A DNA stretch of 64,000 bases from Sambucus nigra (GCA_949130495.1 CASBWL010000041.1:434001-498000), one strand, 5' to 3'; numbered from the stretch's first letter, positions 45,158-57,490 are shown. Notes: a model not told the origin generated them from the sequence alone. Translations and numbers: made by a program.

Positions 45158-46332
45158 ATGGGTTGGGTAGTGGACGAGGGTCCAATGGTTTGATAATTTT
45201 TCGGCTTAATAAGGATTGGTAAACCTTGGAAAGCGTAGGATGAAGCTCGGTGTATCTTTTCGAACAGGGTTGGGACAACTTTCAGGGACCCAGAAAGTCG
45301 GAGGCTGTGAGATGTTATTAATGGTTGAAACTGCGGTACTGGTAGCCTTATCATTCTTTCTCAGAGTGAATTTTCCGGACACCTTCTTCGATTCGACTTC
45401 TGGCTTTGCAAGACTTTCTTTAACCTCCACCTATACTTATCTAAGGGCTCAAAAATATGAGTAGTATTGTCCTCCCATCGTCGCTCGGACATGGGGTAAC
45501 AAGTTCTTCTTCGCAATACTGACTTGTTCTTCTTCATAGGGTCGGTTAGTCATTGTGCCTTCTTTCTCTCTCCACCTTGCTATGAAATCGCTAAAAATTT
45601 CCCCAGGATTCTGCATGAGAAATTCCAAGTCACAGCGAGTAACTTCTAACTCTTCCTTGTACTTGTATTGTGACATAAAGTCACGGGCGACATCCTCCCA
45701 ACTGTAGATTTCGGATTCTTTAAGGGATTAGAACCAACAAAAAGCGTTGTCCTTGAGCGTTTCTTGGAACATCTGGGCCATTATTTCCTCGGAGGCACCT
45801 AGGAGAGTCAGATCTCGGTGATAGCTTTGGAGATGAATAATCGGGGGTTCGCTACCTTCGAATTTCTCAATATTAGGCATATTCAATTTATCTAGCAACC
45901 TTCCTTTAGGGTAGGGATACATATGAGTGTAATCCATATAGTTTCCTGAGATTCGAACCTGATTGAATTTCTTGGTCAACAACTTAAGATCCTCCTTGAC
46001 TTTGTTCAACTCTTCCTCTTTTGGATTAATAAGTACAGGAAGAGCAGCCCCTATATGGGCAAGGTTCAGCATAGGGAGCTGGGCTGGGGTCATCCCATTT
46101 GTAGGAGGGATGTGTGGAGCATGTTGATACTCTTTTGGGACTCAAACAGGCTCAGGTGCAGGCAGACCCATAGCACGGGGAGACAGATCCTCGATATCTT
46201 CGGGAACTGGGACCATATTTTTTTATATCTCACGGACCTCGATTTGAAGGTTATTGATCTTGGTCATAAGTTGGACTAGGACTTCCATCAAATCGAGTTG
46301 CATAGCTGAAACTGGATCAACGTTCTCCATGG

Positions 46333-47020
46333 GAAGCGAAGAAATGTGAATTCTGGACTCGGGGGAAGTAACAGGAGAACCGACGGAGCTTCAGGGTGAC
46401 TAGATAGACGATCAAAGCCAATAGGGAGCCAATCCAAGAATCGGTACGTGATCGACATAAGAGGAAAAAAATTGAATTTTTTTTTGAAGGAAGAGAGGAA
46501 GAAAAAGTTTCATTATTGAAAAAAATGGGAGGGAAATGTTTTTGGCAAAAAAAAATTTTGAAAAGGGGAGGAAAAAATTCTTTTGGTATTTTAAAAAATG
46601 AGGGAAGATATCTTTCGACGCATATGATAAAAGAAGGAAAAATACTTTTTTTTGGATATTTTTCACAAAGAAGGACAAAAACGAGAAAAAGGTCTCAGCA
46701 TGATTTTTTTTTCACTTGTATTAGGTTTACCTAAATGCAAAAAGAAATGCCGGACGGGACTCAAGACTTGGAAAATTCGGTTTGAAAATGTAAAACATGG
46801 ATGGACTTGTTGCCACGCTTCGGACAGGATCTCATTTTGGAAAAATATGAAATTGCACGAAAATTTTGGCGGCATTCTAACCCAGCATTTCTACAAAGTT
46901 TCAGGTAGAAACCGACAAACTAAATATGAGTGTCCTAGGTTTGACGCCTATATGAAGGTATATAATTGTTGGGTTAAGTGGTAGGGTTCCCCCCTTTGGC
47001 ATGACTTTCACGATATACAT
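46333..47020 (-). other. 5' untranslated or LTR part of the Ogre-like relic
   Basis: The stretch upstream of gag is A/G-rich with long A runs and gives chance open frames on both strands without domains. It should contain the PBS and end of the 5' LTR, but I could not place them. It is cut at 47021 by the copia LTR. Confidence 0.4.
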
Positions 47021-48010
47021 TGTAAGGACATAATTTTATAAATGTCCGGGGTAGAATCTAAAAATTTTCTATTTATCCTAGACCACAGTATGTATGTCTG
47101 ATATCGCTACATTCGGCACGTCAATACGATCATCCTCGACGACCTTAATCTGAATCTATGCATCCACCATCTTCACACGTGCATCATGCTTCATGCGAAG
47201 TGCTGCTCAACTCATTCCCACTACTCCACTTCGCAATATTGGTAAAATGATTTATTAGAGTTGTTTATATTTGCATAAATATTTGGAAATTTTTTAGAAA
47301 ATAGTTTTTGAAGTCTGAATTTTTTTTATCAAAAGCAAAAAAATTTCTAGTGTAGAAGTGGACTGTCCTCAGTCGACGAGCTCGTTCAAACGAAATCACA
47401 CTGTCATTCGAGCGATATACGCATGTCGCGCGATCTCGTTCGAGCGACATGCCTATGTCGTTCGAGCGACGTCGCCGCCTCGATTGTTATATAAATATCT
47501 GGGTGCATTCTACACATTTTTCTAAGTCTTTTTCACATAAGTTTCTGCGTTTCACAGCCCAGAAAATAGACTTCATGTTTTAAGGTTTTATACCTTCTTT
47601 ATTCACATAACCACTCCCATATATGTATGTGAATCTTTAAACCTTCAAGAGGATCGTTTTTACTCATCTGGAGTAAATTGTGGAGAAGCCGTCTCTTTTC
47701 CATTGCTGCCCATCTGGAGTTCTTACGGGAGATTCCAATCGACGACATCGGAACCGCCACCTGAGGGTATTTCGTATGTCACTCTTATTTTTATTGTAAT
47801 CCGTGTAACCGTTATTTACAAATTATAGTGAAAATAAAAGGTTTTGCCCCTTTGGAGGATTTTTCCTCACTTGTGTGTTTTGTTTGTGATTGACTGTTCT
47901 TGCATGATCATATTGATTTCAATCACACCTAGATGCATGTTTTAGGATTTAACTAAAAAAACTGAGTTTAATTAAATAATTTATTTGTTTGAACAAAAGT
48001 GCACTCTTCA
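47021..48010 (+). repeat. 5' LTR of SIRE-like element 2 (990 bp)
   Basis: Begins TGTAAGGACATAATTTT, similar to the start of the other SIRE-like LTR, and ends GCACTCTTCA directly before the PBS. Near 47390-47470 it carries a series of GTTCGAGCGAC and CATTCGAGCGA words. The 3' LTR is not in the window, so the ends rest on the PBS and on similarity. Confidence 0.82.
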
Positions 48011-48013
48011 AAT

Positions 48014-48025
48014 TGGTATCAGAGC
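48014..48025 (+). other. primer-binding site, initiator tRNA-Met
   Basis: TGGTATCAGAGC preceded by AAT, directly after the LTR end; identical to the site at 30876. Confidence 0.95.
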
Positions 48026-48115
48026 CAATTACATAATTTACCGTGTAATTTTTTGCAAAATTTTTCTAAGATATCAATTTTCTAAAAAATTGATTTTTAA
48101 AAAAGGGGTGTTCAA

Positions 48116-50086
48116 AATGGAGAAATTATATAATAAAATGCCAGTTTTTGACGAGACAAATTATGCTTACTGGAAAGCCCGCATGAAATCTTCTTTAAAA
48201 GCCATTGATGAAAGAGTTTGGATTTTGGTTAAAAGAGGGTGGACACCTCCCTGCATCACTATTGATAACGTGACTAATTTAAAATCTATGACTGCATGGA
48301 CTGAAGAAGAATTTAAATGGTCATCTTTAAACTCTAAGGGTCTTAGTTCTATTTCTGGATCCGTCACACCTGACGAGTTCTGATGGATAATGATGTGTAC
48401 CGCGTCAAAAGAAGCATAGAATGTTTTATAACTTACCCATGAAGGAACTAATGGTGTGAAAGAGTCTAAAATGAAAAATTTAACAACTCAATTTGAAACT
48501 ATCACCATGCTTGAGTCTGAATGTTTTGATAAATTCTATGCTAGATTATCTGATATTGTTAACACTAGCTTTAATCTTGGTGAACACATTCCTAATGCAA
48601 GAGTTGTTAAAAAGATTATAAGATCACTCCCTAAGAGTTTTATCCCAAAAGTCACTGTGCTAAATTCTATGGGTAATTTAAACACGCTTAAATTAGAGGA
48701 ATTGATTGGAGACTTACAAACCTTTGAAATTGACATGTTTCGTAAGTCTGTTAAACCAAAAGATAAGGGAATTTCACTTAATGCCCAGGAGAGGAAGAGT
48801 GAGGGGTCGGCAAGAAAGAGAGTAGAGTCATCTAGAAAAAGGGAGAAAGAAACGTCAGATTCTGAGTGTGACCTTGATTTAGATGATTTGGCTTTGTTTG
48901 CAAAAAATTTCAAGAAAATTCTCAATTTCAAGAAAAATGGAAATTTCAAAGATAAAAAGAATTTTGAGAAAAATAGGTTTGAAAAGAAAAATGAAAAAGA
49001 TTTTAAAGACCCTCCTAAGAAAGACAGTGAGAGATGTTATGAGTGCGACGGTAAGGGTCATATATCTTTTGAGTGTGCTACTAGACTGAGCAGACTTCCA
49101 AAGAAAAAGGCAAAGTTATCCTTAACGCTAACCTGAGTGACGACAGTGAGGTCGAGTCGGTGGACTCTTGAGACGAGTCACCACATGAGTGTAACTTCAC
49201 CGCATTCATGGTTATTCATGTGAGTAACTCTAGTGCTTCTCACGACGATGAGGATGCTGCTTCACAGGGACACCTCGATAGTGAGAATGAAGTGAGGGAG
49301 AGGGAGGATGATGCAAGCGAAAGCGAGAGTGATCTTCAATGCGCCTACGCTGAGTTATATTCTAAGTCATTTAAAACCAAAAAGCGTAACAAAGTGTTAG
49401 TTCTTAGGATCACCACTTTAGAGGAAGATTTGGGAAAAGCAATAGAGAGAGAGTCCTCCACTTGTACTACCTTGAGAGAGAGAGAGTCTGCCTGTATTGA
49501 GAGAGAAAGTCAGTTTAGAGAAAGAGAAAGACTGTTTAGAGAGAGATAGAGTTGTTTTGAGAAAGAGAAAGGGGACTTGACTAAACAAGTGGATAGTCTT
49601 ACGAGTGAGCTCCATTCCTCCCTGGAGACTCGGAAGAAACTTGAAGCCCTTGTAGCCCAACTTACTCATGATCTTAAGAGAGCACGGGAAGTTAAGGTTC
49701 AAATTGAGGACATATCTGGAAAGATGGGAAAGATGCTCCTCGATCCCGCTTTTGGTTTTGGTGATAGGCAGGGAATAGGTTTTGATGGTGCCTCCACGTT
49801 CCAAATTACACCTGGACCAGTTCCTAAGTTTACTACTACTACATATGACCATCATAAAAACCCACAAAGGAGAGTTCGACTAACAAAATTAAACCAAGGT
49901 CTGCCTAAGACTATGTACTTTTGTACCTACTTCAAAAGAAAGGGACACCTGAGGGAGTTTTGCTATAGTTTGGGTTGGACACGACGTACTACTGCTCCGC
50001 CACCTACCACTAGCGATTTATCGAGCCTGAGAGAGCGTGTTGAGTTTTTATCCGTCACATCACAGAGTTTGATGGAGGAATTCTGA
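48116..50086 (+). pseudogene. copia gag (UBN2, zinc knuckle, coiled coil), broken
   Basis: Starts MEKLYNKMPVFDETNYAYWK after the PBS. Capsid blocks (AWTEEEFKWSSLNSKGLSSI, TTQFETITMLESECFDKFYA, LEELIGDLQTFEIDMF) lead to a Lys-rich tract and a complete CCHC knuckle RCYECDGKGHISFEC near 49033-49075. After a frameshift, 49208-50086 gives an acidic part and a long ERES/RERE-rich coiled coil, then a second knuckle-like motif FCTYFKRKGHLREFC, in which the second Cys position is altered. Stops at 48382, 49136, 49549. Long gag with coiled coil is a SIRE-lineage feature. Confidence 0.88.
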
Positions 50087-51013
50087 TGGATGTCCTTGTC
50101 ATCAGTGAGTACTTCATGCATCCCTGCTAAAACCAGCAACAACAGGGGTAAACAAAAGGTTACCACTTCTTGGGTACTGAAGAAAGATGAAAATGCCCTT
50201 GTTGTTCATGTCGCTCTCAAATCACATAATTCCTCACAGTGGTATTTTGATAGTGGGTGCTCCAGACATATAACAAGTGATGTCTAATTTTTTACCTACC
50301 TAGAGGGTTATAAGGAACGTAAAGTCACCTTTAGAGACGGGATCAAGTCTAGCATCGTAGGATGAGGTACAGTAGAGTTACCAGGATTTCCTAAGCTAGA
50401 GAATGTTTTGTACGTCAAAGTTTTGAAAGCAAACCTTCTCAGCATTAGCCAGCTGTGTGAGGTTGACTTTGTAGTAAAGTTTGACCGGGACGCGTGTAAT
50501 ATCTATAACTAAGCCGGTAAACTTTTAGTGCAAGGGGTGAGGACAGAGGATAATTGCTATAAGACTGTGCCCAATTCCTCACTTGTCTGCAACATCGCCA
50601 CAATCACTCATATGGATTTGTGGCACCAACGTCTAGGTCATGTGAACTTTAGAGATTTGACACGTTTAGCAAAAAATGTCCTAGTAAGTGGCTTACCATC
50701 ACTATGAAAGCCAACTTCTATGGTTTATGGACCCTGTCAGTTGGGAAATCAAATCTGAAGTCCCCATAGGAAGTTGTATTCCATTATCACCTCCCGTGTG
50801 CATGAGTTGATTCACATGGATCTTATGGGTCCTACTCGTACTGAGAGTCTGGGTAGTAGGAGGTATATCCTCGTGATGGTGGATGATTTCTCCAGATATT
50901 CGATTGTAGGTTTTCTGAGAGAGAAATCCGATGCAATAGAGTTTTTAACGACCAAGTGTCGTGTCCTGCAAAATCAACACAGAGTCACTATTAACAGGAT
51001 ACATAGTGACAAC
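50087..51013 (+). pseudogene. copia protease, pre-integrase and integrase start, broken
   Basis: Protease active site WYFDSGCSRHITSDV lies at about 50241-50286, followed by a stop. NVLYVKVLKANLLSISQLC (about 50402-50460) and the pre-integrase LWHQRLGHVNFRDLTRLAKN (50620-50680) follow. Integrase is open from 50774: HMDLMGPTRTESLGSRRY with the first catalytic Asp, and then RIHSDN, where the second catalytic Asp is the last but one residue before the Tat LTR. Several stops between the blocks. Confidence 0.88.
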
Positions 51014-51978
51014 TGCTATGCCCAAAGTGTACCTTCCAACTCGGAGGCACCAACCTCGACTAGCATGACGGCCGAGGTAACAAGGGCTCAAGACAAATGA
51101 TCAAGAATCTCGTCCTTTAATGACCCCTCAATTAGGCAACAATTGAGACCTGCATGTTTCGTTGGATCAACTACCCATAATATCGGCCATGGCCGACGTT
51201 GAAAACGCCATATGAGAAACAGCAAATCCTCTTAGGCTCAGTGAACAATCCCATCATCGGCTTTAGCCGACGTTACAAGTTTCACCTAGAATCAGCAGCC
51301 TTGTAGGCTCAACATCAAGTGTCAAGTTAACATCGACCCTGGCTGACGTTCCATATATCTAACCTCGACTGACATCCCAACCAAAGTCATCATATAAGTC
51401 CCAGCTAAGGCAAGGGTCTTACCTCACCAACCTCGTACTCACCCAGGACGATGTTGGTATCAAGTTAAGACAGCCGAGCTTCTATGCGTACATGTATATC
51501 TTGGAGCACGTGGACAAATCTGTTATAACTGAATCATTCCCTCCACGTGGGGGAATATTGAGGTCATCATTACTTAGTTGAGACCATCCAGGTGTCATCC
51601 TTACACTGGCTAGATATCCATGCACATGGCATGCTTGGGGGGTACATTACACCCCCAAGGAACTATATATTGAGGTCTTCCTTAACATTGTAAAGGATCG
51701 AGAATTACAACCCTAGCTAGAACTCTGTCAATTTATACAGAAGAGAGAGAAAGCTTGAGATATTGTATCCATGGCCATTAGTGCCTTATTTTAGTGATCT
51801 TACTCACTCACTTGCACAGTGGACGTAGGCCTAATTGGCTGAACCACTTACATATTGGTGTTCATCCTCTTCTCCTCACCTCAATCTCTTATATTTAGGA
51901 TACACTTGTGCTGCCCTTGTTATCACTGGTTTGAGCTTACAAACACCTCGATCGGTGGTGCTATTTCTATCATTATCA
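51014..51978 (+). repeat. 5' LTR of the Tat-like element (965 bp)
   Basis: The left edge is where copia integrase breaks off (TGCTATGCCC); the right edge TTATCA lies just before the PBS. A TATA box (TATATAT, 51664-51670) lies about 310 bp before the end. Words with GCCGACGTT/CTGACGTT recur in the first half. Both ends are inferred from context because the 3' LTR is outside the window. Confidence 0.75.
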
Positions 51979-51980
51979 TT

Positions 51981-51999
51981 TTGGCACCCCCTGTGGGAA
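51981..51999 (+). other. primer-binding site region of the Tat-like element
   Basis: TTGGCACCCCCTGTGGGAA follows the LTR after two T. The equivalent site of the first element (3043-3025, reversed) shares TTGGCA and GGGAA at the same spacing, so this is the conserved start of the internal region. Primer tRNA not determined. Confidence 0.65.
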
Positions 52000-52153
52000 C
52001 GAGAAGAAATAACTCTTCCTTTCCTAGCCTAACCTCACCGGAGACTCTGGTGGTGAACCAAGTCTCACCCCTTGCATGGAGCTATTGCACCATTGAAAGA
52101 GGTCCCTTAAGGTATTAAGCTCATCTTCTTCACCAGCTCTTTAGTTTTAACAT

Positions 52154-55100
52154 ATGGCACCGGAGCTTCCACCATCTGGTGTTGGAGGACCCAGTTCCAT
52201 CCAGGCACCACCCCAGTCCGAAATGGCTGAGCTGGCTGCAGCCTTAAAATCTTTAGCTGCAACACAACAAGCAATGAAGGAGCAATTTGCATAGCTCAGT
52301 CAAAATATGATGAGGCCACCTGGGGTCTCACCGAAGATGATTACTCCGAAAGTTATTCAACCCCATCCTGAAGCCAGGGGACCACCCCAGGCACCGCAAA
52401 ATGACCAACCTACCCCTCAGCGGAGGAGGGACATTCCTGACCCTAGGTGTTTACGTCTGGGGAGGCAAGGAAACCGTTGCCCTGAGGATAGGTATGATGA
52501 TATGGAGACAGAGGATGCTCCGAAAGACTGTTGGGAACCCTATGAGGTTTCGAATAACACGGTACATCCTATCCAGAATAGTAGAGGTTGTGGGGGCAGA
52601 AGAGATGAGGGTGACCAACAAAGAGGGTCAGCTTTTGATCGCTTAAGTCGAGGGTCAGCCTTTCAAAGGATCGGCCCAGTCAATGACCTAAGACAAAGGC
52701 TATCTAGGTCACGAAGTGCCACTAGATCTCAAAGGGGAGATGGGGAACTTCGATATCATTATGGTTGACCCCAGCATGGCCGACCCCATCAAGGCCGAGA
52801 TATGGATCAAGAGGAGGTCAATAGCCGAAGTTGTGCAGCGGATGGGGAACCCTTAGTCCACCCCTTGGAGGTGGCTATGGACAACCTCGGCTAGGCCAAC
52901 GTTGCAAAGCCATGGAGTGATTCCATTAAACATCTTAAAGAGAAGATAGGGGACCTCATCAAAAGTCGAGACCCATTGCAAAGAGGTTTCTCAGAGGGTT
53001 CCCCATTTGTGGCAAAGATGGTGAACTTCCCAACCCTGCCAAGTTCAGACCACCTAATGTGTCTCCCAAGTATAATGGTAGTACTAACCCTGTGCATTAT
53101 ATTGATATGTACCAATCTACAGCGGATATTTATTCAATACCAGATGAGATGAAGTGTTGGGCCTTCTCTAGGACTTTGACGGGAGCTGCACACATCTGGT
53201 TTACTTCTCTTCTGAAGAACTTTATCGAGAACTTTAAGGGCTTGGCTGAACGGTTCATTCACAATTTTTGTTTTGAGGTAAGACCTCAAAAGAAGACCAC
53301 CCATCTGTTGTACGTCAAATAAGGAAAGAACGAGAGCCTAAGAGACTACATAGATAGATTCAACAAAGAAAAATTGGAGGTTGAAGATTATGAAGAGAAT
53401 ATAGATATGACTGCCTGTAACACCCCGCCCGCCCGGGGAGAGCGAACGGAGCGCTAATATGATAAAATAAATCCAAATCCACAAGTGATAAGGTATAGAG
53501 TATCTAAGTCCCACAACAACAAAAGAGAAACTATAAATCTCAATCTCTTCAAATTAAATACCAAATCTCTCGAATTACATACAACAACTAACTCAAAAAT
53601 AAAATACAAATCTCCAATGCTCTATACATCAAAATAATACAATTCTTCCAACTGGTATTAAAAATTCTCCCCAATATAATCCACACTAAAAATCATCCCA
53701 ATTGGTCCATAGCGTCCCAAATCCACGCTAACCTGCCAAATAAAAGAAAATATGGGGAAGTACACAATACGACAAGAAAGATGCTCAACAAATATATGTT
53801 AGTGATGAATAAAATGTAACAACACGAGTACGAATATTCAAATCAAAATGCAAATCTCAATAGCATTTCATCATTATAATTTCTCAACAACACTTTAACC
53901 GGGTCACCAGGCGTCACCACATATGTATATGCTTTATCAAGCCATAGCCCGGGAATAGGAATTTTGGCGGGTGCCCAACATCCGTGCCATATTAAAATCT
54001 CATGAAAATGTGCTCATCAACAATATAATGATACCACATGAATCAAAATAATTTCAACAATTATTTTCCAGATTTTAATGAATTTATCAATTCAAATATG
54101 AGTTCAATTAAACAAGAATTCAAAGAGAATGACACTCGCGAGATTTAAGGAGCATATTATGTAAAACCCCATACCTCAAACCATGATGAGAAACCAACGA
54201 TCACATTCTCAAGATCAACACAAAAGATCTACAAAAGATCCTCCAAGAACCTCCAACAAAATATCCCCAAGAACACCTATAATCTAAGGTTGGAACTCAC
54301 AAATCTCAAGGGCCAATGTGTATATAAAAAGAAGAGGAATATAAAACATATTTGTTGCCAAAATTTGTGCCAAAAGTAAGTTAAAAGGGTTGCCCATGAC
54401 TTCCTTTTATAATGCAAAGAAATGAAGAGTTGGAATCCAAAAGACTCCTTTAAATAAGGCAAAGAAATCAAGAGTTGGAAGTCAAAACAACTCCAAGAGT
54501 TAAAAACATTTTAAAAATAATTTTAAAATCCGTTTTAACTCCGATTTCGAAACCGTTTGAAATTCTCGCCTTTAAAAATAATAACCAACATATTTGAGCA
54601 ATAAAAATAATTTTATCAAAAACTTTATTTTCCTCCATTTTCCAAAAATTAATTAAAATAGCCCAAAATTACGCGGGTTGTTACATTGCCCTTATTGGAG
54701 GACTCCAGAAAGGGAAGTTATTATGGAAGCTGGCAGAAGACCCTCTTAAGTCCATGACAGAGCTATTGCAACTGCAGGAAAGGTCATGAATGCTGAAGAG
54801 GCTATGGCCTCAAAGTATGAGGATGAGAACGGAAGTGGCTGCAAAAAGTTCCAAAGGAAAAAAGACGAAAAAAGGAGGTCTGTAGACGACAAGTTTGCAC
54901 ACTATACTCCTCTGACTGTGATCTGCGAACACATCCTCAACGAAATAAAAAATGACCGCTCCCTGAGATGGACAGATAAGCTGAAGGCTCCTCCGCATAA
55001 GAGAAACAAGAACCTATGGTGTGAATTCCACCAAGACCACGGCCATATGACAAACAAGTGCTTCACCTCAAAGGATGAAATTAAGAAGATGTTGAAGTCC

Positions 55101-55430
55101 AGAAAGCTGAGGAATTATGTCGACGGTAAAGCTCCTAAGAGGGGAAGAGATGACCCTAAGAAGAAGAGAAATGACAGGTGTCGAGAGGATCCCCCAGCGA
55201 GAAGAGATGATGACTCAGATGGTGATGATGAGGATGATCCAGACCTCCCACCAAAAGACGATAATGCCCTTGTGAAGCGGGTTGGTATGATCTCCTTCAG
55301 TGTTAACACCATATGTGGAGGACTAGCAGGGGGTGGCTCCGAATTAGCCAACCGTAAAGCTCATGTGGTAGAGGCTAAGTTAGTGACCAAAGTAAAGGTT
55401 GTGAATCTGGCGTCTTCAGAGGCCAAGTAG
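52154..55430 (+). pseudogene. Tat-like gag, broken and split by a solo LTR
   Basis: ATG at 52154 opens MAPELPPSGVGGPSSIQAPP and a Gln/Ala-rich part with a stop near 52290. A basic, Arg/Asp-rich stretch follows (52307-52768). The capsid starts near 53050: SPKYNGSTNPVHYIDMYQS, AFSRTLTGAAHIWFTSL and LRDYIDRFNKEKLEVEDYEE, then the solo LTR (53416-54685). After it come GGLQKGKLLWKLAEDPL, NAEEAMASK and the knuckle-like CEFHQDHGHMTNKCF (about 55020-55065), ending in acidic and basic tracts by 55430. Stops at 52765, 53320; a frameshift near 54780. Confidence 0.85.
53416..54685 (-). mobile_element. solo LTR, same family as 9553-10810, inside gag
   Basis: Reads TGTAACACCCCGCCCGCCC at its left edge and GCGGGTTGTTACA at the right: the reverse complement of the solo LTR at 9553-10810, in full length (1270 against 1258 bp). 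Flanks CTGCC (53411-53415) and TTGCC (54686-54690) match in four of five bases, a slightly decayed TSD. It breaks the capsid of the Tat-like gag, so it is younger than that element. Confidence 0.93.
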
Positions 55431-55448
55431 AAGAGAAAGAAGGTAGAT

Positions 55449-55860
55449 ATGGATAGCCTTATAATTATATTCTCCCGAATCGACTTCAAATGTATCTTAG
55501 CTCCGCATGATGACCCTTTGGTAATTAAAATAAGAGTACATGGATGTGAGGTACAGAGAATCCTCGTAGATGGAGGAAGCTCAGCAGATGTGATGTTATG
55601 GCCCTATTTTAAGAGCCTAGGCCTCAGTAGAGTAAGGTTGGTACCCTATCATCATCCGTTAATGGTCTTCAGTGGTGAAAAGGTCCATCCATTGGGCATG
55701 TATGAGATGGATGTACGGATGGGAGACGAGTGACCTAAGAGGTTGACACGGAAGATCAATTTTTTCCTTATGGATGAAAATGTCTTCTCGGCCTAAAACC
55801 TCATCATAGGACGAGTAGCCCTCAAGGAATTTAAGGTCATGCCATCGACGGTCCACTAAA
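55449..55860 (+). pseudogene. retropepsin-like aspartic protease, Tat-like
   Basis: The open stretch 55449-55733 holds APHDDPLVIKIRVHGCEVQR, the active-site loop ILVDGGSSADVM (catalytic Asp kept) and FSGEKVHPLGMYE. After a stop, FLMDENVFSA, another stop, and NLIIGRVALKEFKVMPSTVH complete the domain in the same order as the family. Two stops (about 55733-55795 and 55857) inactivate it. Confidence 0.88.
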
Positions 55861-56099
55861 TGGTAAAATTCCTGACCCCCTATGGGGTAGGGGAAGTGCA
55901 GGGTGATCAGACCTCAGCACGAGAATGCTACTTCAACTCGGCAGAAGAGAGAGAGGCCTATAAGAGGGCAACTACCTCATATAACATTGACACACTTAAT
56001 TTTAGGGATGAAACAAAATTTAAGAAAGGAGAGGCCACGGAAGAGGTAGAATCCATCGTCCTCAATGAGGACGAACTGGAAAAAACATCCAAATTGATA

Positions 56100-57490
56100 A
56101 GGCCTTAAAACCTGAGATCAAGGAAGAGCTGATAAGATTTTTGAAGAAGAGGCAGAGTGTCTTCGCTTGGAGCCACGCAGACATACCTGGCATCAACCTG
56201 GAAGTTATGTGCCACAAACTCAATGTGGCAGAAGATGCTAAGCCAATCAAACAAAGACGAAGAGTTTACTTTTGGGAAAAATATGATGTCATCAGGGAAG
56301 AGGATAAGGAAGAGGCAAAATTTATCAGGGAGGTCATATACCCAGAGTGGTTATCTAACATCGTCATTGTGCCCATAGCTAATAGAAAATAAAGGATGTG
56401 CGTAGACTTCACTGACCTGAGCAAGTCTTGCCCAAAAGACAGTTATCCCTTACCTCAAATTGACCAGATGGTAGAAGCCACGGTAGGGCATGAACTTATG
56501 AGCTTCATGGATGCGTATTCAGGCTACAATCAGATCTTCATGGATGCCGAAGACTCAAAGAAGATAACATTTATCACAGACAAGGGGACCTATTACTATA
56601 AGGTCATGCCCTTCGGCTTGAAGAATGCAGGGGCCACGTGTTAACGTCTTGTAAATAAGATGTTTGAAGATCAAATTGTCTAAACCATGGAGGTATATAT
56701 AGATGACTTGTTTACAAAAAGCTTCAAGGCCTTCACTCACGTAGCCGACCTAGAAAGGACCTTCGACACCATGGAATTATACATGATGAAGCTCAACCCT
56801 ACCAAATGTGTCTTCGAAGCAGGAGCTAGAAAGTTTCTTGGATTTATCGTCAATCAGAGGGGTATAGAGGCCAACCCCGAGAAGATCAAGGCTTTGCTTG
56901 ACATGAAGACACCAAGAAGCATAAAAGACGTTCAGAGGCTCACTGGAAGAGTTGCAGCACTCAACAGTTTGTTTCCAGAGCCATAGACAAGTGTCTTCCA
57001 TTTTTAAAGGTGCTTAGAAAGGCCTTAGAGTAGGACGAAGAGTATGACAAGGCCTTTCAGGAGCTCAAGTCCTACCTCGGGTCCCCTCTTCTCTTATCCC
57101 GACCCATTCTGGGGGAGAAGTTATATATTTATCTAGCAGTCTCAGAGTCAGCTATAAGTGGAGTCATAGTACGAGAAGAAGATGGGGTATAGATACCTGT
57201 ATACTTTAATAGTAAGGCCCTTAAAGGGTCAGAAAAGAACTATCCTCGGATGGAGAAGTTGGCCTACGCATTGATATACGCTTCCAGGAAGATGAAGCCC
57301 TATTTCCAATCCCACTCTATGGTCATCCTCACTGACTCCCCACTAAGGCAAGTCCTCCACAAGCCCGAGAAATCAGGCAGATTGATGACTTGGGCCATCG
57401 AGTTGGGAGAGTATGACATTGTTTATCAACCCAGGGTGGCCATCAAAGGGTAGGCACTCGCAGACTTTGGTGCTGAGTTCACCTAGGAGG
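56100..57490 (+). pseudogene. reverse transcriptase and first RNase H, Tat-like
   Basis: RT blocks: QSVFAWSHADIPGI, CHKLNVAEDAKPIKQRRR, FIREVIYPEWLSNIV, CVDFTDLSKSCPKD, DAYSGYNQIFMDAEDSKKI, KVMPFGLKNAGATC, and VYIDDLFTKS at 56692-56721 with both catalytic Asp. RNase H: PVYFNSKALKGSEKNYPRME, LTDSPLRQVLHKPEKSGRLM, and EYDIVYQPRVAIKG. Stops at 56390, 56642, 56684, 56984, 57190 and 57451; at 56642, 57190 and 57451 the family has Gln, so a single C-to-T change explains each. Confidence 0.92.

Larger units (their letters stand above)
40990..46332 (-). pseudogene. Ogre-like gag, broken and split by a solo LTR
   Basis: Minus strand from 46332: MENVDPVSAMQLDLMEVLVQ, then MPNIEKFEGSEPPIIHLQSY and FQETLKDNAFCWF, a stop, YSWEDVARDFMSQYKYKEEL, and PGEIFSDFIARWREKEG. 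This is the retrotransposon capsid order. After the 3 kb solo LTR (42112-45157) the gag resumes with FKPDAHCDFHQTAGHTTD, a CxxH...GH...C knuckle-like motif of the Tat group. Remaining parts (41980-40990) are open in short pieces only. Start chosen as the first Met before the capsid blocks. Confidence 0.78.
37240..47020 (-). mobile_element. Ty3/gypsy Ogre-like relic, interrupted twice, no integrase
   Basis: On the minus strand: 5' untranslated DNA (47020-46333), gag (46332 to about 40990), protease (40032-39586), an uncharacterised linker protein part (39213-38680), RT and RNase H (38460-37247). A protease with DNGSSLNVCP and RT with CIDYRDLNKDYPKD are typical of the Ogre branch of the Tat group. 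gag carries a hAT element and a 3 kb solo LTR. Integrase is missing. The right flank is a copia LTR (47021) that probably landed in it. Confidence 0.82.
47021..51013 (+). mobile_element. Ty1/copia SIRE-like element 2, cut in integrase
   Basis: LTR, PBS, gag, protease, pre-integrase and the first part of integrase follow in copia order. The integrase reading frame stops at 51013 where the LTR of the Tat element begins. The rest of the copia element, if present, lies beyond the window. LTR start TGTAAGGACATAATTTT and gag blocks resemble SIRE-like element 1, so the two are related families. Confidence 0.88.

Noticed and set aside
48536..48949. Minus-strand open frame of 137 codons
   Set aside because: It is the antisense shadow of the copia gag on the plus strand, whose motifs are clear.
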